Source: Candidatus Atribacteria bacterium (GTDB lineage Bacteria > Atribacterota > JS1 > SB-45 > 34-128). Taken from it: a DNA stretch of 11,466 nucleotides. Below are positions 1 through 7,959 of the stretch, one piece after another (position 1 is the first letter of the stretch; every line of letters begins with the position of its first letter). The stretch lies in assembly GCA_003451675.1 (NCBI GenBank), contig DMCY01000062.1:1-11466 (forward strand), given 5' to 3'. Under the pieces are notes generated by a model, which did not search any database, was not told the origin of the DNA, and worked only from the letters and a program-made list of their open reading frames with translations. The position numbers were made by a program, and so were the translations under genes.

Positions 1-161
1 GGGCTCAATACCTTCACTTGCGTTACGGCCTAATAACTCCCATCTACCAGCTTCATACATTCGGTTACCCTCTTGTATGTGGTATAGGTGTTAGGCTGGT
101 GGCTAACCTTTGCCTAATCCGGACTCTCACCGGTAAGAACTGCCAAGCTTTCTTGGCGCAC
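1..161 (-). mobile_element. Group II intron, 5' end (domain I, partial)
   Basis: Read on the minus strand, the segment opens at 161 with GTGCGCC, which fits the GUGYG 5' consensus of group II introns. It is followed at once by a GCCAAG-AAAG-CTTGGC hairpin (about 157-142). A structured, more GC-rich, non-coding stretch then runs off the left edge. This layout resembles the start of domain I of bacterial ribozyme introns from memory; no alignment was made. A start at 163 (GTGTG) is also possible, but 161 leaves the 5' exon ending in AGT, which continues the heptamer run upstream. No reverse transcriptase is visible because the intron continues outside the window. The plus-strand reading frame over this segment is taken as spurious. 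Confidence 0.65.
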
Positions 162-164
162 ACT

Positions 165-185
165 CAATACTCGATACTATATACT
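165..185 (-). repeat. Degenerate heptamer run AGTATNN (3 units)
   Basis: On the minus strand three consecutive 7-nt units read AGTATAT, AGTATCG and AGTATTG. A fourth begins as AGT right at the intron border. The unit resembles the run at 11100-11127 (plus strand), which also contains AGTATCG. The run fills the gap between the DUF6485 stop codon and the group II intron. Confidence 0.5.
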
Positions 186-189
186 GATT

Positions 190-381
190 TTATTTATAGC
201 TTTCGATAAATTTTTCAATCGAACGGTCGTAGGTTCTCTCTACTTCAGGAGGGAATAGACATCCCGGAAGTTCTCCCATACTCCAATGATATTCGATACA
301 TTCACAACATTTGCCCTTTCTACTGCAGGGTTCATAAGTACAGGTACATTTCTTCTTATTTTTTTCAATATTACATTCCAT
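190..381 (-). CDS. DUF6485 family small Cys-rich protein
   Basis: This 63-residue protein carries eight cysteines (C3, C12, C14, C19, C25, C26, C28, C41) plus H32, so it is probably a small metal-binding (zinc or Fe-S) protein. The opening MEC, the CxC...C...CCEC pattern, the GELPxC segment and the FPPExERTYDRS tail match my recollection of the DUF6485 family, whose function is unknown. It has no signal peptide or membrane segment, so it is likely cytoplasmic. The ATG start is preceded by GGAGG at 393-389 with a 7-nt spacer, and a good promoter lies at 467-495. The gene is monocistronic, divergent from the exported-protein gene, and ends 28 nt before the group II intron. Confidence 0.85.
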   Translation of the reverse strand: MECNIEKNKKKCTCTYEPCSRKGKCCECIEYHWSMGELPGCLFPPEVERTYDRSIEKFIESYK

Positions 382-466
382 TACTTTTCCTCCATACTCC
401 TTTAAATTATGCCTAACGAGATTTTTTAAAATTACTAAATCATCTTAAACTTTTTTTAATAAATCA

Positions 467-495
467 ATTATAATTTAAAAAATGTTTTAGTTCAA
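467..495 (-). promoter_or_regulatory. Sigma-70-type promoter for the DUF6485 gene
   Basis: The minus strand has TTGAAC (495-490), a 17-nt spacer, and a perfect TATAAT (472-467). Transcription would start near 460 and leave a leader of about 80 nt before the ATG at 381. The surrounding sequence is very AT-rich, so the hexamer match is suggestive rather than proof, but the spacing is ideal. Confidence 0.6.
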
Positions 496-531
496 TCATT
501 TTACTAAAAACAAGATAAGTTCATTCATTTT

Positions 532-560
532 TTGAATTATTTTGGAGGTTACTGTATAAT
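532..560 (+). promoter_or_regulatory. Sigma-70-type promoter for the exported-protein gene
   Basis: TTGAAT (532-537), a 17-nt spacer and TATAAT (555-560) lie upstream of the gene starting at 606. The start point would be near 567, giving a leader of about 40 nt that holds the GGAG ribosome binding site. It is divergent from the DUF6485 promoter. Confidence 0.6.
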
Positions 561-605
561 AAAGAAATAATTTTGCCAAATTTAAAATAAAAAGGAGTAA
601 TGAAA

Positions 606-1199
606 ATGAATTTAAGCAAAAAATTTATACTTTTAGGATTAGTTTTAATTTTTATCATCACTAGTTTAAGTATGTTTTCTTTTGCCAGCGAAGAAAAAGA
701 TTATATTAACCGAGCATTAAAATTACTTGATGAAGAAAAATATAATGAAGCAGTGGTAGAATTAGAAGAAGCCCTAATGGTAGTTAGAAGTAAAGCTGAT
801 TTAGAATTTGTCAATGTGATATTTACTGATGAAGAGGCCTGGGGATTTGGTATGTATAACCCAAGAGAAGATGCCAGCTTTGCTCAGGGCGAAACTTTCC
901 TTATGTATGGTGAAGCAAGAAATTATACCATTAAAGAAATTAAAAAAGACCTTTACGAAATATACGTTAAAGAAGATATGTATATATTAGATAAAAATAA
1001 CAATGTCTTGTTCAAGCAAGAAGACTTTCTCGACTACCATATAACCTCACATTCTAAAAATTTCGACTTGTTTATTACCAATACACTCACTCAAACTTCT
1101 CCTTTCCCGATAGGTGATTATAAATTTCTGTTAGTTTTAAAGGATGTTTTTTCTGGAAAGACCACTGAAGTAACTATTGATTTTACTGTTGTAGAGTAA
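606..1199 (+). CDS. Exported protein of unknown function
   Basis: The N-terminus is a classical signal peptide: MNLSKK, then a hydrophobic stretch (about residues 7-25), then a probable cleavage around SFA-SEE. A short helical, charged segment follows (about residues 30-58: ALKLLDEEKYNEAVVELEEAL), which looks like a single TPR-type helix pair. The remaining ~135 residues are rich in aromatic and beta-prone residues and end in a strand pattern (DYKFLLVLKDVFSGKTTEVTIDFTVVE) like an immunoglobulin-fold edge. I do not recognise the family. The ATG at 606 is preferred over the one at 600 because GGAG (594-597) is 8 nt from the former but only 2 nt from the latter. The gene stands alone between a promoter and an intrinsic terminator. 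Confidence 0.88.
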   Translation: MNLSKKFILLGLVLIFIITSLSMFSFASEEKDYINRALKLLDEEKYNEAVVELEEALMVVRSKADLEFVNVIFTDEEAWGFGMYNPREDASFAQGETFLMYGEARNYTIKEIKKDLYEIYVKEDMYILDKNNNVLFKQEDFLDYHITSHSKNFDLFITNTLTQTSPFPIGDYKFLLVLKDVFSGKTTEVTIDFTVVE

Positions 1200-1229
1200 A
1201 TTATACATACAAGCAGACTGGAAAACGCC

Positions 1230-1257
1230 GTAATTAGTAACGTGTAATAAGTAACTC
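1230..1257 (+). repeat. Degenerate heptamer run GTAAYNN (4 units)
   Basis: Four consecutive 7-nt units read GTAATTA, GTAACGT, GTAATAA and GTAACTC. The run abuts the terminator stem at 1258. The constant GTAA start with variable ends resembles other short heptamer repeats, but the unit differs from the AGTATNN runs near the introns. Confidence 0.45.
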
Positions 1258-1283
1258 GGGGCGGTTAAATCCGCCCCTTTTTT
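1258..1283 (+). terminator. Rho-independent terminator
   Basis: GGGGCGG (1258-1264), a 6-nt loop TTAAAT, and CCGCCCC (1271-1277) form a perfect 7-bp GC stem followed by six T residues (1278-1283). It lies 58 nt past the stop codon of the exported-protein gene and would end that transcript. Confidence 0.9.
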
Positions 1284-1397
1284 AGTTTACTGTATAACTA
1301 AATTAGTTGAATAGACAGGCGAGACGCTTTGTCCTACGTGGTTTCTGATTCCTGAATTTTCTCTCTTTTCCTTCCTTTACTAAATAAATACTAAATA

Positions 1398-1739
1398 CTA
1401 TTTATTAATTGGAATCAGGCAGAGAAATTTTAGGGTTTCAGAGCCGGTATTTTTAAATTGATGTTTCTCCTCAGGAGCCACATAGACTACTGTCCCACTT
1501 TTAATCTGGGTCTCCTTTTCGCCATCAGTGGCTACTCCTTTACCTTCTAAGATAAATACTTCATGTTCCCAATTATGAGTATGTAAAGGACTATAACCTC
1601 CCGGACCAACCTCAAACAACCTCATAGCAAAGTTCGGGGCCTTATCTTTATCAGAAATAAGCCACCTTACTTTAACATCTTTGACATCTTCAAAATCTAC
1701 AGTCTCAGCTTTAACTTCTTTATAATCTACTATTTTCAT
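1398..1739 (-). CDS. TM1459-like cupin, putative metal enzyme or binder
   Basis: This is a single-domain cupin of 113 residues. Cupin motif 1 is clear (G48 ... H53, H55, E60 ... G66) with an extra H59, and motif 2 has P89 and H93. The WEHEVFxLEGKG segment and the LCLIP ending closely resemble Thermotoga TM1459, a small manganese cupin with a four-histidine site; here the ligands would be H53, H55, H59 and H93. The natural substrate of that family is unknown, so no reaction is assigned. The ATG has AAGGGGA upstream. The gap to the preceding HAD gene is 126 nt and AT-rich, with no convincing promoter hexamers. An AT-only 8-bp inverted repeat (1383-1406) overlaps the TAG stop. Confidence 0.88.
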   Translation of the reverse strand: MKIVDYKEVKAETVDFEDVKDVKVRWLISDKDKAPNFAMRLFEVGPGGYSPLHTHNWEHEVFILEGKGVATDGEKETQIKSGTVVYVAPEEKHQFKNTGSETLKFLCLIPINK

Positions 1740-1865
1740 CTTATCTTCCCCTTCTTTTTTATTTTTTTTAATAACCTTATTATTATTAAAAACATTTTAG
1801 TAATAACAGCATTAAAATTAAAATTAATACAAATATATCAATAGACATAATAATGAGATTTCTTC

Positions 1866-2678
1866 TTAAATGTCTACTTTTAAGGCATTTCTAATCATGT
1901 AATAAAAATCTTCTTCTTTTTCAATTATTGGAATGTTTTGTTTACGTGCTTCTTCTTTCTGAGCTTTAGTTGCATAGCTCCAACCAGCTAAAAGAACTTT
2001 TACTCCTAAAGTTTTGGTCTGAATTAAATGGTTTACCTGATCATCCACAAAGTAGATATCTTCAAACTTGATATTATATGATTTTACAATCTGCCTCATC
2101 TGCTCAGATTTGTCTTCTCCAAATCTCTTATCTAAAATATCTTCTTGCTTAATTTCAAAACCCAGATACTCAGGAGCAAAAGAAGGAGCAATAGATTTTA
2201 GTCTATTAGATGTAGTAATAATAATTTTAGTTCCTCTTTCTAATAATTGTTTTATCCCCTCTACTATCTTAGAGTATGATGGCTCCAGATTAAACCAAGC
2301 CTTAAAATCTAATTCCTGTAATCTATCCCTCTCTTTATAAAATTCTTGATGAAAGGCTTCAAAATCAAAATCGACGCTTTTTCTATACTTGTCAAATTCT
2401 TTCTGATTTTCAATTATCTTTTTTTCTTCCATTAATTTTATTATTAAACCATAATCATTGGCTCCTCGTATATACGGCCTCATTATTCTATAATGCTCTG
2501 TTTCTTTTTTATATCTTTCCTTTATATTCTCCCAATTTTCAAAAGTAAAAGGCTCTCCCCCAAAAAAATCTTTTTTCTTTCGTTTATAAACCTTAAAATA
2601 AGCATTATAACTAACAAAAAGACACTCCCAGGCACTATCTACAATTACTCCGTCAAAATCTAAAGCTAATATTTTCAA
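1866..2678 (-). CDS. HAD-superfamily hydrolase
   Basis: All four HAD motifs are visible in 270 residues: motif I DFDG (nucleophile D7, D9), motif II IIITTSN (residues 152-158), motif III K190 and motif IV VDD (D212, D213). The roughly 140-residue stretch between motifs I and II is a large, mostly helical cap with many charged and aromatic residues. It is most like phosphoglycolate-phosphatase-type members, but the substrate cannot be read from the sequence. The start codon is TTG: a GAGGAG site (2691-2686) sits 7 nt upstream, and the conserved first strand KILALDFDGV begins immediately. The upstream cupin gene ends 53 nt away, so co-transcription is likely. Confidence 0.9.
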   Translation of the reverse strand: MKILALDFDGVIVDSAWECLFVSYNAYFKVYKRKKKDFFGGEPFTFENWENIKERYKKETEHYRIMRPYIRGANDYGLIIKLMEEKKIIENQKEFDKYRKSVDFDFEAFHQEFYKERDRLQELDFKAWFNLEPSYSKIVEGIKQLLERGTKIIITTSNRLKSIAPSFAPEYLGFEIKQEDILDKRFGEDKSEQMRQIVKSYNIKFEDIYFVDDQVNHLIQTKTLGVKVLLAGWSYATKAQKEEARKQNIPIIEKEEDFYYMIRNALKVDI

Positions 2679-2731
2679 TTTTTTACTCCTCTTGTACTGC
2701 TTAACCGTTATTTTTTGTCATTCTTTTAAAA

Positions 2732-3064
2732 TTAAAGATAGTCTTCACGCAAAGGATACCAAGTATCAAACGCCTTTGTAATTTGGTTTGATGATGTAGC
2801 TTTATGTTCAACATTAGGTGGAATCACTACACCTTCTCCTGTTTTTAGAGTTTTAGTCTCTCCTTCGATGGTCATCTTTAATGAACCTACTGTAACCACA
2901 GTAATCTGTTCGTGAGGGTGTTTATGTTCTGGGACAATAGAATTGGGAGCAAATTCAAAAAAGGTAATCATTGAATTTTTATTTGCCACCGATCTCACGG
3001 TTATACCCTTCATAACTTCTTTTGCTTTTAATTCATTGACTTTAAAAAAATTTGCTTTTTCCAT
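2732..3064 (-). CDS. Small cupin-domain protein
   Basis: This 110-residue single cupin has motif 1 PEHKHPHEQ (H47, H49, H51, Q53) and motif 2 GEGVVIPPNVEH (H87). It ends in a WYPLREDYL tail of the kind common in small cupins. The HxH...Q...H arrangement would bind a metal, probably Mn, Fe or Ni. The reaction is unknown and could be an isomerase, a dioxygenase or a simple binding role. The ATG is preceded by GGAG (3074-3071) with a 6-nt spacer. It lies 80 nt downstream of the Nudix gene and 53 nt upstream of the HAD gene. It is only distantly similar to the cupin at 1398-1739, so the two do not look like recent duplicates. Confidence 0.87.
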   Translation of the reverse strand: MEKANFFKVNELKAKEVMKGITVRSVANKNSMITFFEFAPNSIVPEHKHPHEQITVVTVGSLKMTIEGETKTLKTGEGVVIPPNVEHKATSSNQITKAFDTWYPLREDYL

Positions 3065-3144
3065 TATTTTCTCCTTTTTATTCTTAAAAATAATCGCTTA
3101 TAATCAAATAATTTCTTGCAAAATTTGAATTGAAATTAAAATTT

Positions 3145-3645
3145 TTATTTTAAAACTTCTCCCAGGGCTTCCCGGTGAGATTGAAAAGCCAGGTGAGGAA
3201 GCTGATTTACCGCAAAAAATTCTGCCTCCTCCGCATCGTCACCGGCACAAAGTTCACCTCCCACTATTTCTGCTTCATAGATTATTGTAACTAAATAACC
3301 ATGAATTTCACTTTTATTAGAATAAACTCCTATTAATTTTTTATACTTCCCTTTTAATCCAGTCTCCTCAGCCAATTCCCTTAAGGCTGCTTGAGTAGGA
3401 GTTTCTTCTGTCTCCATAAATCCACTCGGTAAAGCCCATTCACCTTTACAAGGCTCTATTTTCCTTTTGATTAACAATATTTTACCTGAATCATCTCTGA
3501 CTATCACTGCCACTACCGGAGTAGGGTTTTCGTAATATATCCTTTCACACCTTGAGCAATATAATCTTTCTCTTCCTTCCAACATCTTTCTGATTAATTT
3601 ATAACCACAATAAGGACAAAATTTTATAGATAAATTACTTTTCAC
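3145..3645 (-). CDS. Nudix hydrolase with N-terminal zinc ribbon
   Basis: The first ~35 residues form a zinc ribbon (C10, C13, C30, C33). The Nudix box is perfect: G75, E81, R89-E90-L91, E93-E94, G96-L97. Nudix enzymes cleave nucleoside diphosphates linked to another group. This zinc-ribbon layout resembles NADH- or ADP-ribose-pyrophosphatase-type members, but the SQPWPFPxS signature of NudC is absent, so the substrate is open. The start is GTG, with AAGGAG (3660-3655) 9 nt upstream inside radC. The gene overlaps the radC 3' end by 11 nt, implying translational coupling. Its placement in a repair cluster suggests, as inference, nucleotide-pool housekeeping. Confidence 0.92.
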   Translation of the reverse strand: MKSNLSIKFCPYCGYKLIRKMLEGRERLYCSRCERIYYENPTPVVAVIVRDDSGKILLIKRKIEPCKGEWALPSGFMETEETPTQAALRELAEETGLKGKYKKLIGVYSNKSEIHGYLVTIIYEAEIVGGELCAGDDAEEAEFFAVNQLPHLAFQSHREALGEVLK

Positions 3646-4357
3646 TTATCTTTACTCCTTGCTCTCTATGTAATAAACCCTCCTGGGCAAAACTGGTATA
3701 ATTATCATCTCCTAAAATTATATGGTCCAGTACTTTTACTCCAATCAGATCGCAAGCATCCACCAAACGATAAGTAATATCTAAGTCATTTTTACTGGGA
3801 TTTGATTCTCCACTGGGATGATTATGTAAAAATATAACCGAGGCAGCAGATTCTTTGATTATCTCTTTTAATACCTCGCGGGGATGGACTATGCTTTCCG
3901 TTAGACTCCCTACTGAAATATCAATATCCTTGATAATTTTATTTTTTACATCTAATAATATTGCTTTAAATTTTTCCTTTTTTAAATCTCTCATGCACGG
4001 TTCATAATAATTTACTAAATCAGCAGCATTATGGATTTTCTTTTTAGGCAAATTGGTCTCTCTTAAAAGCCTTTTTCCTATCTCCAAAGCTGCTTTTATT
4101 TGAGCAAATTTAGCCAGGCCTATCCCTTTAACAGAACTCATCTCCGGATAACTTAAAGAATCTAATTTTCTTAAACTCTTTGTTTCTGATAATAAATCTT
4201 TTGCTACTTCCACCGATGTCTTCCCCTGATAACCTTTAACCAATATTATTCCTAATAATTCCGCATCTGTCAAGCAATCTACGCCATGCTTAACCAATCT
4301 CTCTCTCGGTCTTTCCTCATCCGGCCAATCTTTCACTGTATAATTCTTTTTCTCCAT
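3635..4357 (-). CDS. radC: RadC-family (JAMM/MPN+) protein
   Basis: The 240 residues show the usual RadC order. An N-terminal helical region (PRERLVKHGVDCLTDAELLGIIL) is followed by a helix-hairpin-helix around residues 72-95 (MSSVKGIGLAKFAQIKAALEIG). The C-terminal JAMM domain has the complete metal site H178, H180, S188, D191 in HxHx7SxxD spacing, plus the family segment TESIVHPREVLK (residues 153-164). The length is normal for the family. The molecular role is unresolved: early reports of a repair role in E. coli were later questioned. The ATG is preceded by AAGGAG at a 6-nt spacer. It follows mrfB, separated by an inverted repeat, and overlaps the Nudix start by 11 nt. Confidence 0.95.
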   Translation of the reverse strand: MEKKNYTVKDWPDEERPRERLVKHGVDCLTDAELLGIILVKGYQGKTSVEVAKDLLSETKSLRKLDSLSYPEMSSVKGIGLAKFAQIKAALEIGKRLLRETNLPKKKIHNAADLVNYYEPCMRDLKKEKFKAILLDVKNKIIKDIDISVGSLTESIVHPREVLKEIIKESAASVIFLHNHPSGESNPSKNDLDITYRLVDACDLIGVKVLDHIILGDDNYTSFAQEGLLHREQGVKISEK

Positions 4358-4374
4358 CTCTTACTCCTTTTCAT

Positions 4375-4447
4375 AAAGGGAAAGAAAAGTGCCTGGCACT
4401 TTTCCTTCCCTTTAAAACTTTTGTGCCAGGCACTTTTGTTTCCCTTT
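4375..4447. repeat. Composite inverted repeat (GTGCCTGGCAC type)
   Basis: The arms are 4375-4399 and 4423-4447 (25 nt, 24 complementary, one mismatch at the 10th base), around a 23-nt loop. Each arm ends in its own 11-bp near-palindrome, GTGCC(T/A)GGCAC. TTTAAAA occupies loop positions 12-18. The element lies between mrfB and radC. Its right arm and part of its loop are read as the last 11 codons of mrfB, with the stop in the loop. No T-tract follows on either strand, so it is not a classical terminator. It is probably a dispersed non-coding repeat of the REP-like kind. Confidence 0.85.
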
Positions 4448-5656
4448 TATTCGATTTAAACGATATTGCAATTTTTCTCTCAGAAAAATATTTTCTTCAA
4501 TATTCAGGGCTTCTTCTACTACCGCCTTTGCCTTTTGGTAATTTTTTAAATGATGCTCATAATATTTAGCCAGCTCTTCATATGGATAGTAAATATACTC
4601 TCGGCTTTTCTCTATTATCTCTTTCCATATTTCTTCTGCTTCTTCCCATTTCCCCTGTCTCTTATAAGCAAAAGAACTCAATCTTAATATCTCTAAAGTC
4701 TCTTCTTCTGCTAAATTGTGTTTTAAAGCTTCGGAATAATAGTAGGTACTCTGGTCGTATCTCTTTTCTTCGTCAAACATCTTACCTATACTAAAAATAT
4801 CCATCCCGTATTCGGTATTATTCAAAGGGTCTTCTACCAGAAAACACATCCTGCTGACCAGGGCTACCAGAGAAAGGATGTCCTGTAAATTATGTTCGAA
4901 GACCTTCTTTATTGCCCGAGCATCTTTAGTCCGTAAATATCTAAAGTAAATCCCCGGGATAAGATAACCCGGTACATCATCACCCCTGCTAACTTTCAGT
5001 ATCTCTCTTTCTACTGTAGACAGGGAACAACTCTCTAATCTTCTCTTCCACAAGCGGCGGGCGGGGTAAAGAAGATCGAAATGGTAAGGGTCTTCTAAAC
5101 TCATCTTCATTCCGGACATAATATAACGGCTTTCCATTAAAGGAAGGTCAAAGGTCTTACCATTATAAGTAACTACCGCCTTAAAATTAGCGAGCAGATC
5201 ATTTAGCGCTGATAGCAGGGCTCGTTCTTCATTATAATCCCGCATAAAATATTGCCGAACACAAAATTGGTCTCCTTCAAAATATCCTACTCCCACAAGA
5301 AAAATATAAGTCCCTGCTCCTCCGGCCAATCCGGTAGTCTCGGTATCTAAAAAAATGGTCTTATTAATGTCTATTTCTTTTAATCTATCGTCTCTGGCTA
5401 AACTGGAAATAGTTTTGGCAGAAGATTGAAAAATTTGAAAAAGTTCAACATCCCCACATCTATAATCTTGGGAAAAATAGTTTTCCCGGATAAAACTTTC
5501 CCCAAAAGGTGTGGAGATAAATTTTCCCGATACTACTTCTTCTATCTTCACTTCTGCTTCTACGGTCTTTAAATTTTTCTCTTTTTGTGACTGATTGATT
5601 TTATCTATATTCTTCTTTAATTGGGCAATCTTTTCCAGTCGACTCTTTAGATCCAT
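4412..5656 (-). CDS. mrfB: MrfB (YprB-like) DEDD exonuclease with TPR-like tail
   Basis: The 414 residues have three parts. A charged coiled N-terminus spans about residues 1-40. An RNase H-like exonuclease domain (about 98-270) carries acidic residues D104 and E106 (FLDTETTGL), D170 (YNGKTFDLPLMESR) and D259 (EHNLQDILSL, with H255). A helical TPR-like repeat region follows (about 285-400). This matches YprB/MrfB of Bacillus subtilis, the nuclease partner of MrfA in a mitomycin C repair route independent of UvrABC. The ATG lies 2 nt after the mrfA stop, so the two are co-translated. The last 11 residues (KGKQKCLAQKF) come from the inverted repeat at 4375-4447 and are unlikely to be ancestral. 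Confidence 0.92.
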   Translation of the reverse strand: MDLKSRLEKIAQLKKNIDKINQSQKEKNLKTVEAEVKIEEVVSGKFISTPFGESFIRENYFSQDYRCGDVELFQIFQSSAKTISSLARDDRLKEIDINKTIFLDTETTGLAGGAGTYIFLVGVGYFEGDQFCVRQYFMRDYNEERALLSALNDLLANFKAVVTYNGKTFDLPLMESRYIMSGMKMSLEDPYHFDLLYPARRLWKRRLESCSLSTVEREILKVSRGDDVPGYLIPGIYFRYLRTKDARAIKKVFEHNLQDILSLVALVSRMCFLVEDPLNNTEYGMDIFSIGKMFDEEKRYDQSTYYYSEALKHNLAEEETLEILRLSSFAYKRQGKWEEAEEIWKEIIEKSREYIYYPYEELAKYYEHHLKNYQKAKAVVEEALNIEENIFLREKLQYRLNRIKGKQKCLAQKF

Positions 5657-5658
5657 AA

Positions 5659-7941
5659 TCAGCTCAAAGCCTCCCTTAAAATTAAAAGAGCACTCTCTTT
5701 TCCCTTTATGCCCACTTCGTCAATAGGCCCCACACAGGAGGGACAGCCTTTTTCACATCCGCAGCCAAGAATCAATTCCTGAGCTGCCTGCAGTAAAGGC
5801 CGGCGCAGTTCAAACATCTTCTCACTAAATCCTACTCCCCCGGGGTAATTATCATAGACATAAATAGTAGGCTTGCTGGTAAAGGGGGAACGCACTTCCG
5901 AAACCGCCCTTACATCCTGAGGATCACACATTACATATAAAGGAATAACATTAATAAGCACATTGGATAGAGCTAAAAGCCCGCTGCTTAAATTAAAAGA
6001 TGTGCCTTCACTTTCCAAGCGCCTTAATAGCTCTCTAATATCATCAGCCAAAGCAAGCCAATAAGCGGTGGTGTGCATCTCTTCCGGGGGTAAAGATATT
6101 TCCCCAAAACCTATATTCTCGTGAGTATAAAATTTTATCTTTTTATAACAGGTAGAAACGGTAGTAATGGCCACTTCCCCGTAAGCATGTTCCATATTTA
6201 ATTCTTCACCCTTCTTAAATATATCTAAAACCTTAATATTAGTTTCGGTCTGGGCATCGGTGTAATAATTAACTTTAACTCTCTCTGCATAGGCCTTTTG
6301 ATTTTGGTAATCCAACCTGTGAATAGCATACTGTTCGCCTTCATGAAGATAAATAGCCCCTTCATAAATAAGGGTGGGCACACTGGCCTTATCTACTTCC
6401 CCGATAACTTGTTCCTGCTGTTCAGTAGTATCGATAATTACAAAATTATCCACTGAGGTACTGCGCAGACTTATCTCCTCAGTGGGATAGATTTCGCTCA
6501 TCCAATACCATTTCTTTTCCACACAATGAAGCACACCTTCCTTCTCTAAATACTCCAGAACATCCCGTAGCTTTTTTGTTCCGAAATCTTCTCCTTCTTC
6601 GAAGGGCAGTTCAAAAGAAGCACACCTGATATGACTGACCAAAATACTCAAATTATCCGGGTCGATAACTGCGCTCTCCGGTGATTCTCCGAAAAAATAA
6701 TCAGGATGATTTATTACAAACTGGTCTAAAGGGTTGCTGGAAGCAACTAAGATAGCTATTGAACTCTTGGATCGACGTCCGGCTCTTCCGGCCTGTTGCC
6801 AGCTACTGGATATGGTTCCGGGATACCCGGCCATAAAACAAGCATCAAGCTGGCCGATATCTATGCCCAGCTCCAGGGCATTGGTACTTACCACTCCTTT
6901 TATCTCCCCTTCCTTCAATCCTTTTTCTATTTCGCGCCTTAGGTCAGGTAAATAACCTCCCCTATAACCTCTAACAATATCTTTGGGCCTCCCCGTTCTA
7001 GCTAAAAAATCTTTTAAATAACTGGTCAGAACTTCGGTAGTCAGACGGCTCCGCGCAAAGATTATGGTCTGAATATCATAATTTAAAAAATAAGCGACAA
7101 AACGAGCTACTTCTTTAATTAAACTTTTCCTGATTCCCAATTCTTTATTAATTACCGGAGGATTATAAAATAAAAAATGTTTCTCACCCTGGGGGGCGCC
7201 ATTATTATCGACTAAAACAAATTCTTCTCCTACAATCTTCTGGGAAAGCTCTCGAGGATTAGCGATAGTTGCCGAACAGCAGATAAATTGAGGATTCGAA
7301 CCATAAAATCGACAAATTCTCTTCAATCTCCTGATTACATTTGCCAGATGGCTTCCGAATACCCCCCGATAAATATGAATCTCATCAATTACCACGTATT
7401 TCAAATTTCCAAAAAAATCCATCCATTTGGTATGATGGGGCAATATCCCTAAATGAAGCATATCCGGATTAGTTACCACCATATGCCCTTTCTTGCGGAT
7501 AGCCTGCCGAGTTGAAGACGGAGTATCTCCATCATAGGTATAGGTCTTAATCCCCTCATCTAAGGCCGATACTAATTGATACAATTCAGTCAATTGGTCT
7601 TGAGATAAAGCTTTAGTGGGAAACAGATAAAGTGCCCGACTATTTTCATCTTTTAAGATAGAATCCAATACCGGCAGATTATAACAAAGAGTTTTTCCGG
7701 AAGCTGTAGGTGTAACTACTACTACATTCTTATGGTTTCTTGTAAATTCCAGGGCAGAAACCTGATGAGAATAAAGTTTACTAATGCCTTTTTCTTTCAA
7801 AACACTTATTAGTTTACCCTCTATCCACTCCGGAAATTCCTCATAAATTCCAAGTTTAGCCGGAATATGCCTCCAGGCAGTAAAACGGGAGCTTATCTTA
7901 TTATACTTTTTTAATTTATTTAAGATTTTCTCTACCGGCAT
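5659..7941 (-). CDS. mrfA: MrfA (YprA-like) superfamily 2 helicase with DUF1998 Cys cluster
   Basis: The 760 residues carry all main SF2 helicase motifs: Q60 in SHQ, Walker A TPTASGKT (77-84), DEIH (186-189), SAT (223-225), TNALELGIDIG (353-363) and QQAGRAGRR (382-390). The C-terminal half is the DUF1998-type region, ending in a four-cysteine cluster C727, C729, C733, C736 that likely binds zinc. Domain order and length match YprA/MrfA of B. subtilis, a 3'-5' DNA helicase that acts with MrfB on mitomycin C lesions. Here it directly precedes mrfB (2-nt gap) and follows nfo by 72 nt. The ATG is preceded by GAGGG at a 9-nt spacer. No frameshift or missing motif was seen. Confidence 0.95.
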   Translation of the reverse strand: MPVEKILNKLKKYNKISSRFTAWRHIPAKLGIYEEFPEWIEGKLISVLKEKGISKLYSHQVSALEFTRNHKNVVVVTPTASGKTLCYNLPVLDSILKDENSRALYLFPTKALSQDQLTELYQLVSALDEGIKTYTYDGDTPSSTRQAIRKKGHMVVTNPDMLHLGILPHHTKWMDFFGNLKYVVIDEIHIYRGVFGSHLANVIRRLKRICRFYGSNPQFICCSATIANPRELSQKIVGEEFVLVDNNGAPQGEKHFLFYNPPVINKELGIRKSLIKEVARFVAYFLNYDIQTIIFARSRLTTEVLTSYLKDFLARTGRPKDIVRGYRGGYLPDLRREIEKGLKEGEIKGVVSTNALELGIDIGQLDACFMAGYPGTISSSWQQAGRAGRRSKSSIAILVASSNPLDQFVINHPDYFFGESPESAVIDPDNLSILVSHIRCASFELPFEEGEDFGTKKLRDVLEYLEKEGVLHCVEKKWYWMSEIYPTEEISLRSTSVDNFVIIDTTEQQEQVIGEVDKASVPTLIYEGAIYLHEGEQYAIHRLDYQNQKAYAERVKVNYYTDAQTETNIKVLDIFKKGEELNMEHAYGEVAITTVSTCYKKIKFYTHENIGFGEISLPPEEMHTTAYWLALADDIRELLRRLESEGTSFNLSSGLLALSNVLINVIPLYVMCDPQDVRAVSEVRSPFTSKPTIYVYDNYPGGVGFSEKMFELRRPLLQAAQELILGCGCEKGCPSCVGPIDEVGIKGKESALLILREALS

Positions 7942-7959
7942 TTATTTAAACCCTCAACT

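Noticed and set aside
18..209. Plus-strand open frame of 63 codons at the left edge
   Set aside because: It lies antisense to the group II intron 5' domain and the heptamer run, has no ribosome binding site, and does not resemble a known protein.
1314..1333. Imperfect hairpin GACAGGCG...CTTTGTC
   Set aside because: Only four outer pairs plus two G-U pairs are continuous and there is no T-tract. It may be a decayed repeat, but the evidence is too weak to annotate.
1383..1406. AT-only inverted repeat over the TM1459-like cupin stop codon
   Set aside because: The 8-bp arms contain only A and T and no T-run follows on the minus strand, so a terminator is not supported.
4375..4447. Intrinsic terminator between mrfB and radC
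   Set aside because: The stem is long, but no T-tract follows it on either strand and the right arm is coding. It fits a dispersed repeat better.
2068..6955. Plus-strand open frames opposite the HAD, cupin, mrfB and mrfA genes
   Set aside because: They are antisense shadows of well-supported genes with intact family motifs on the minus strand.
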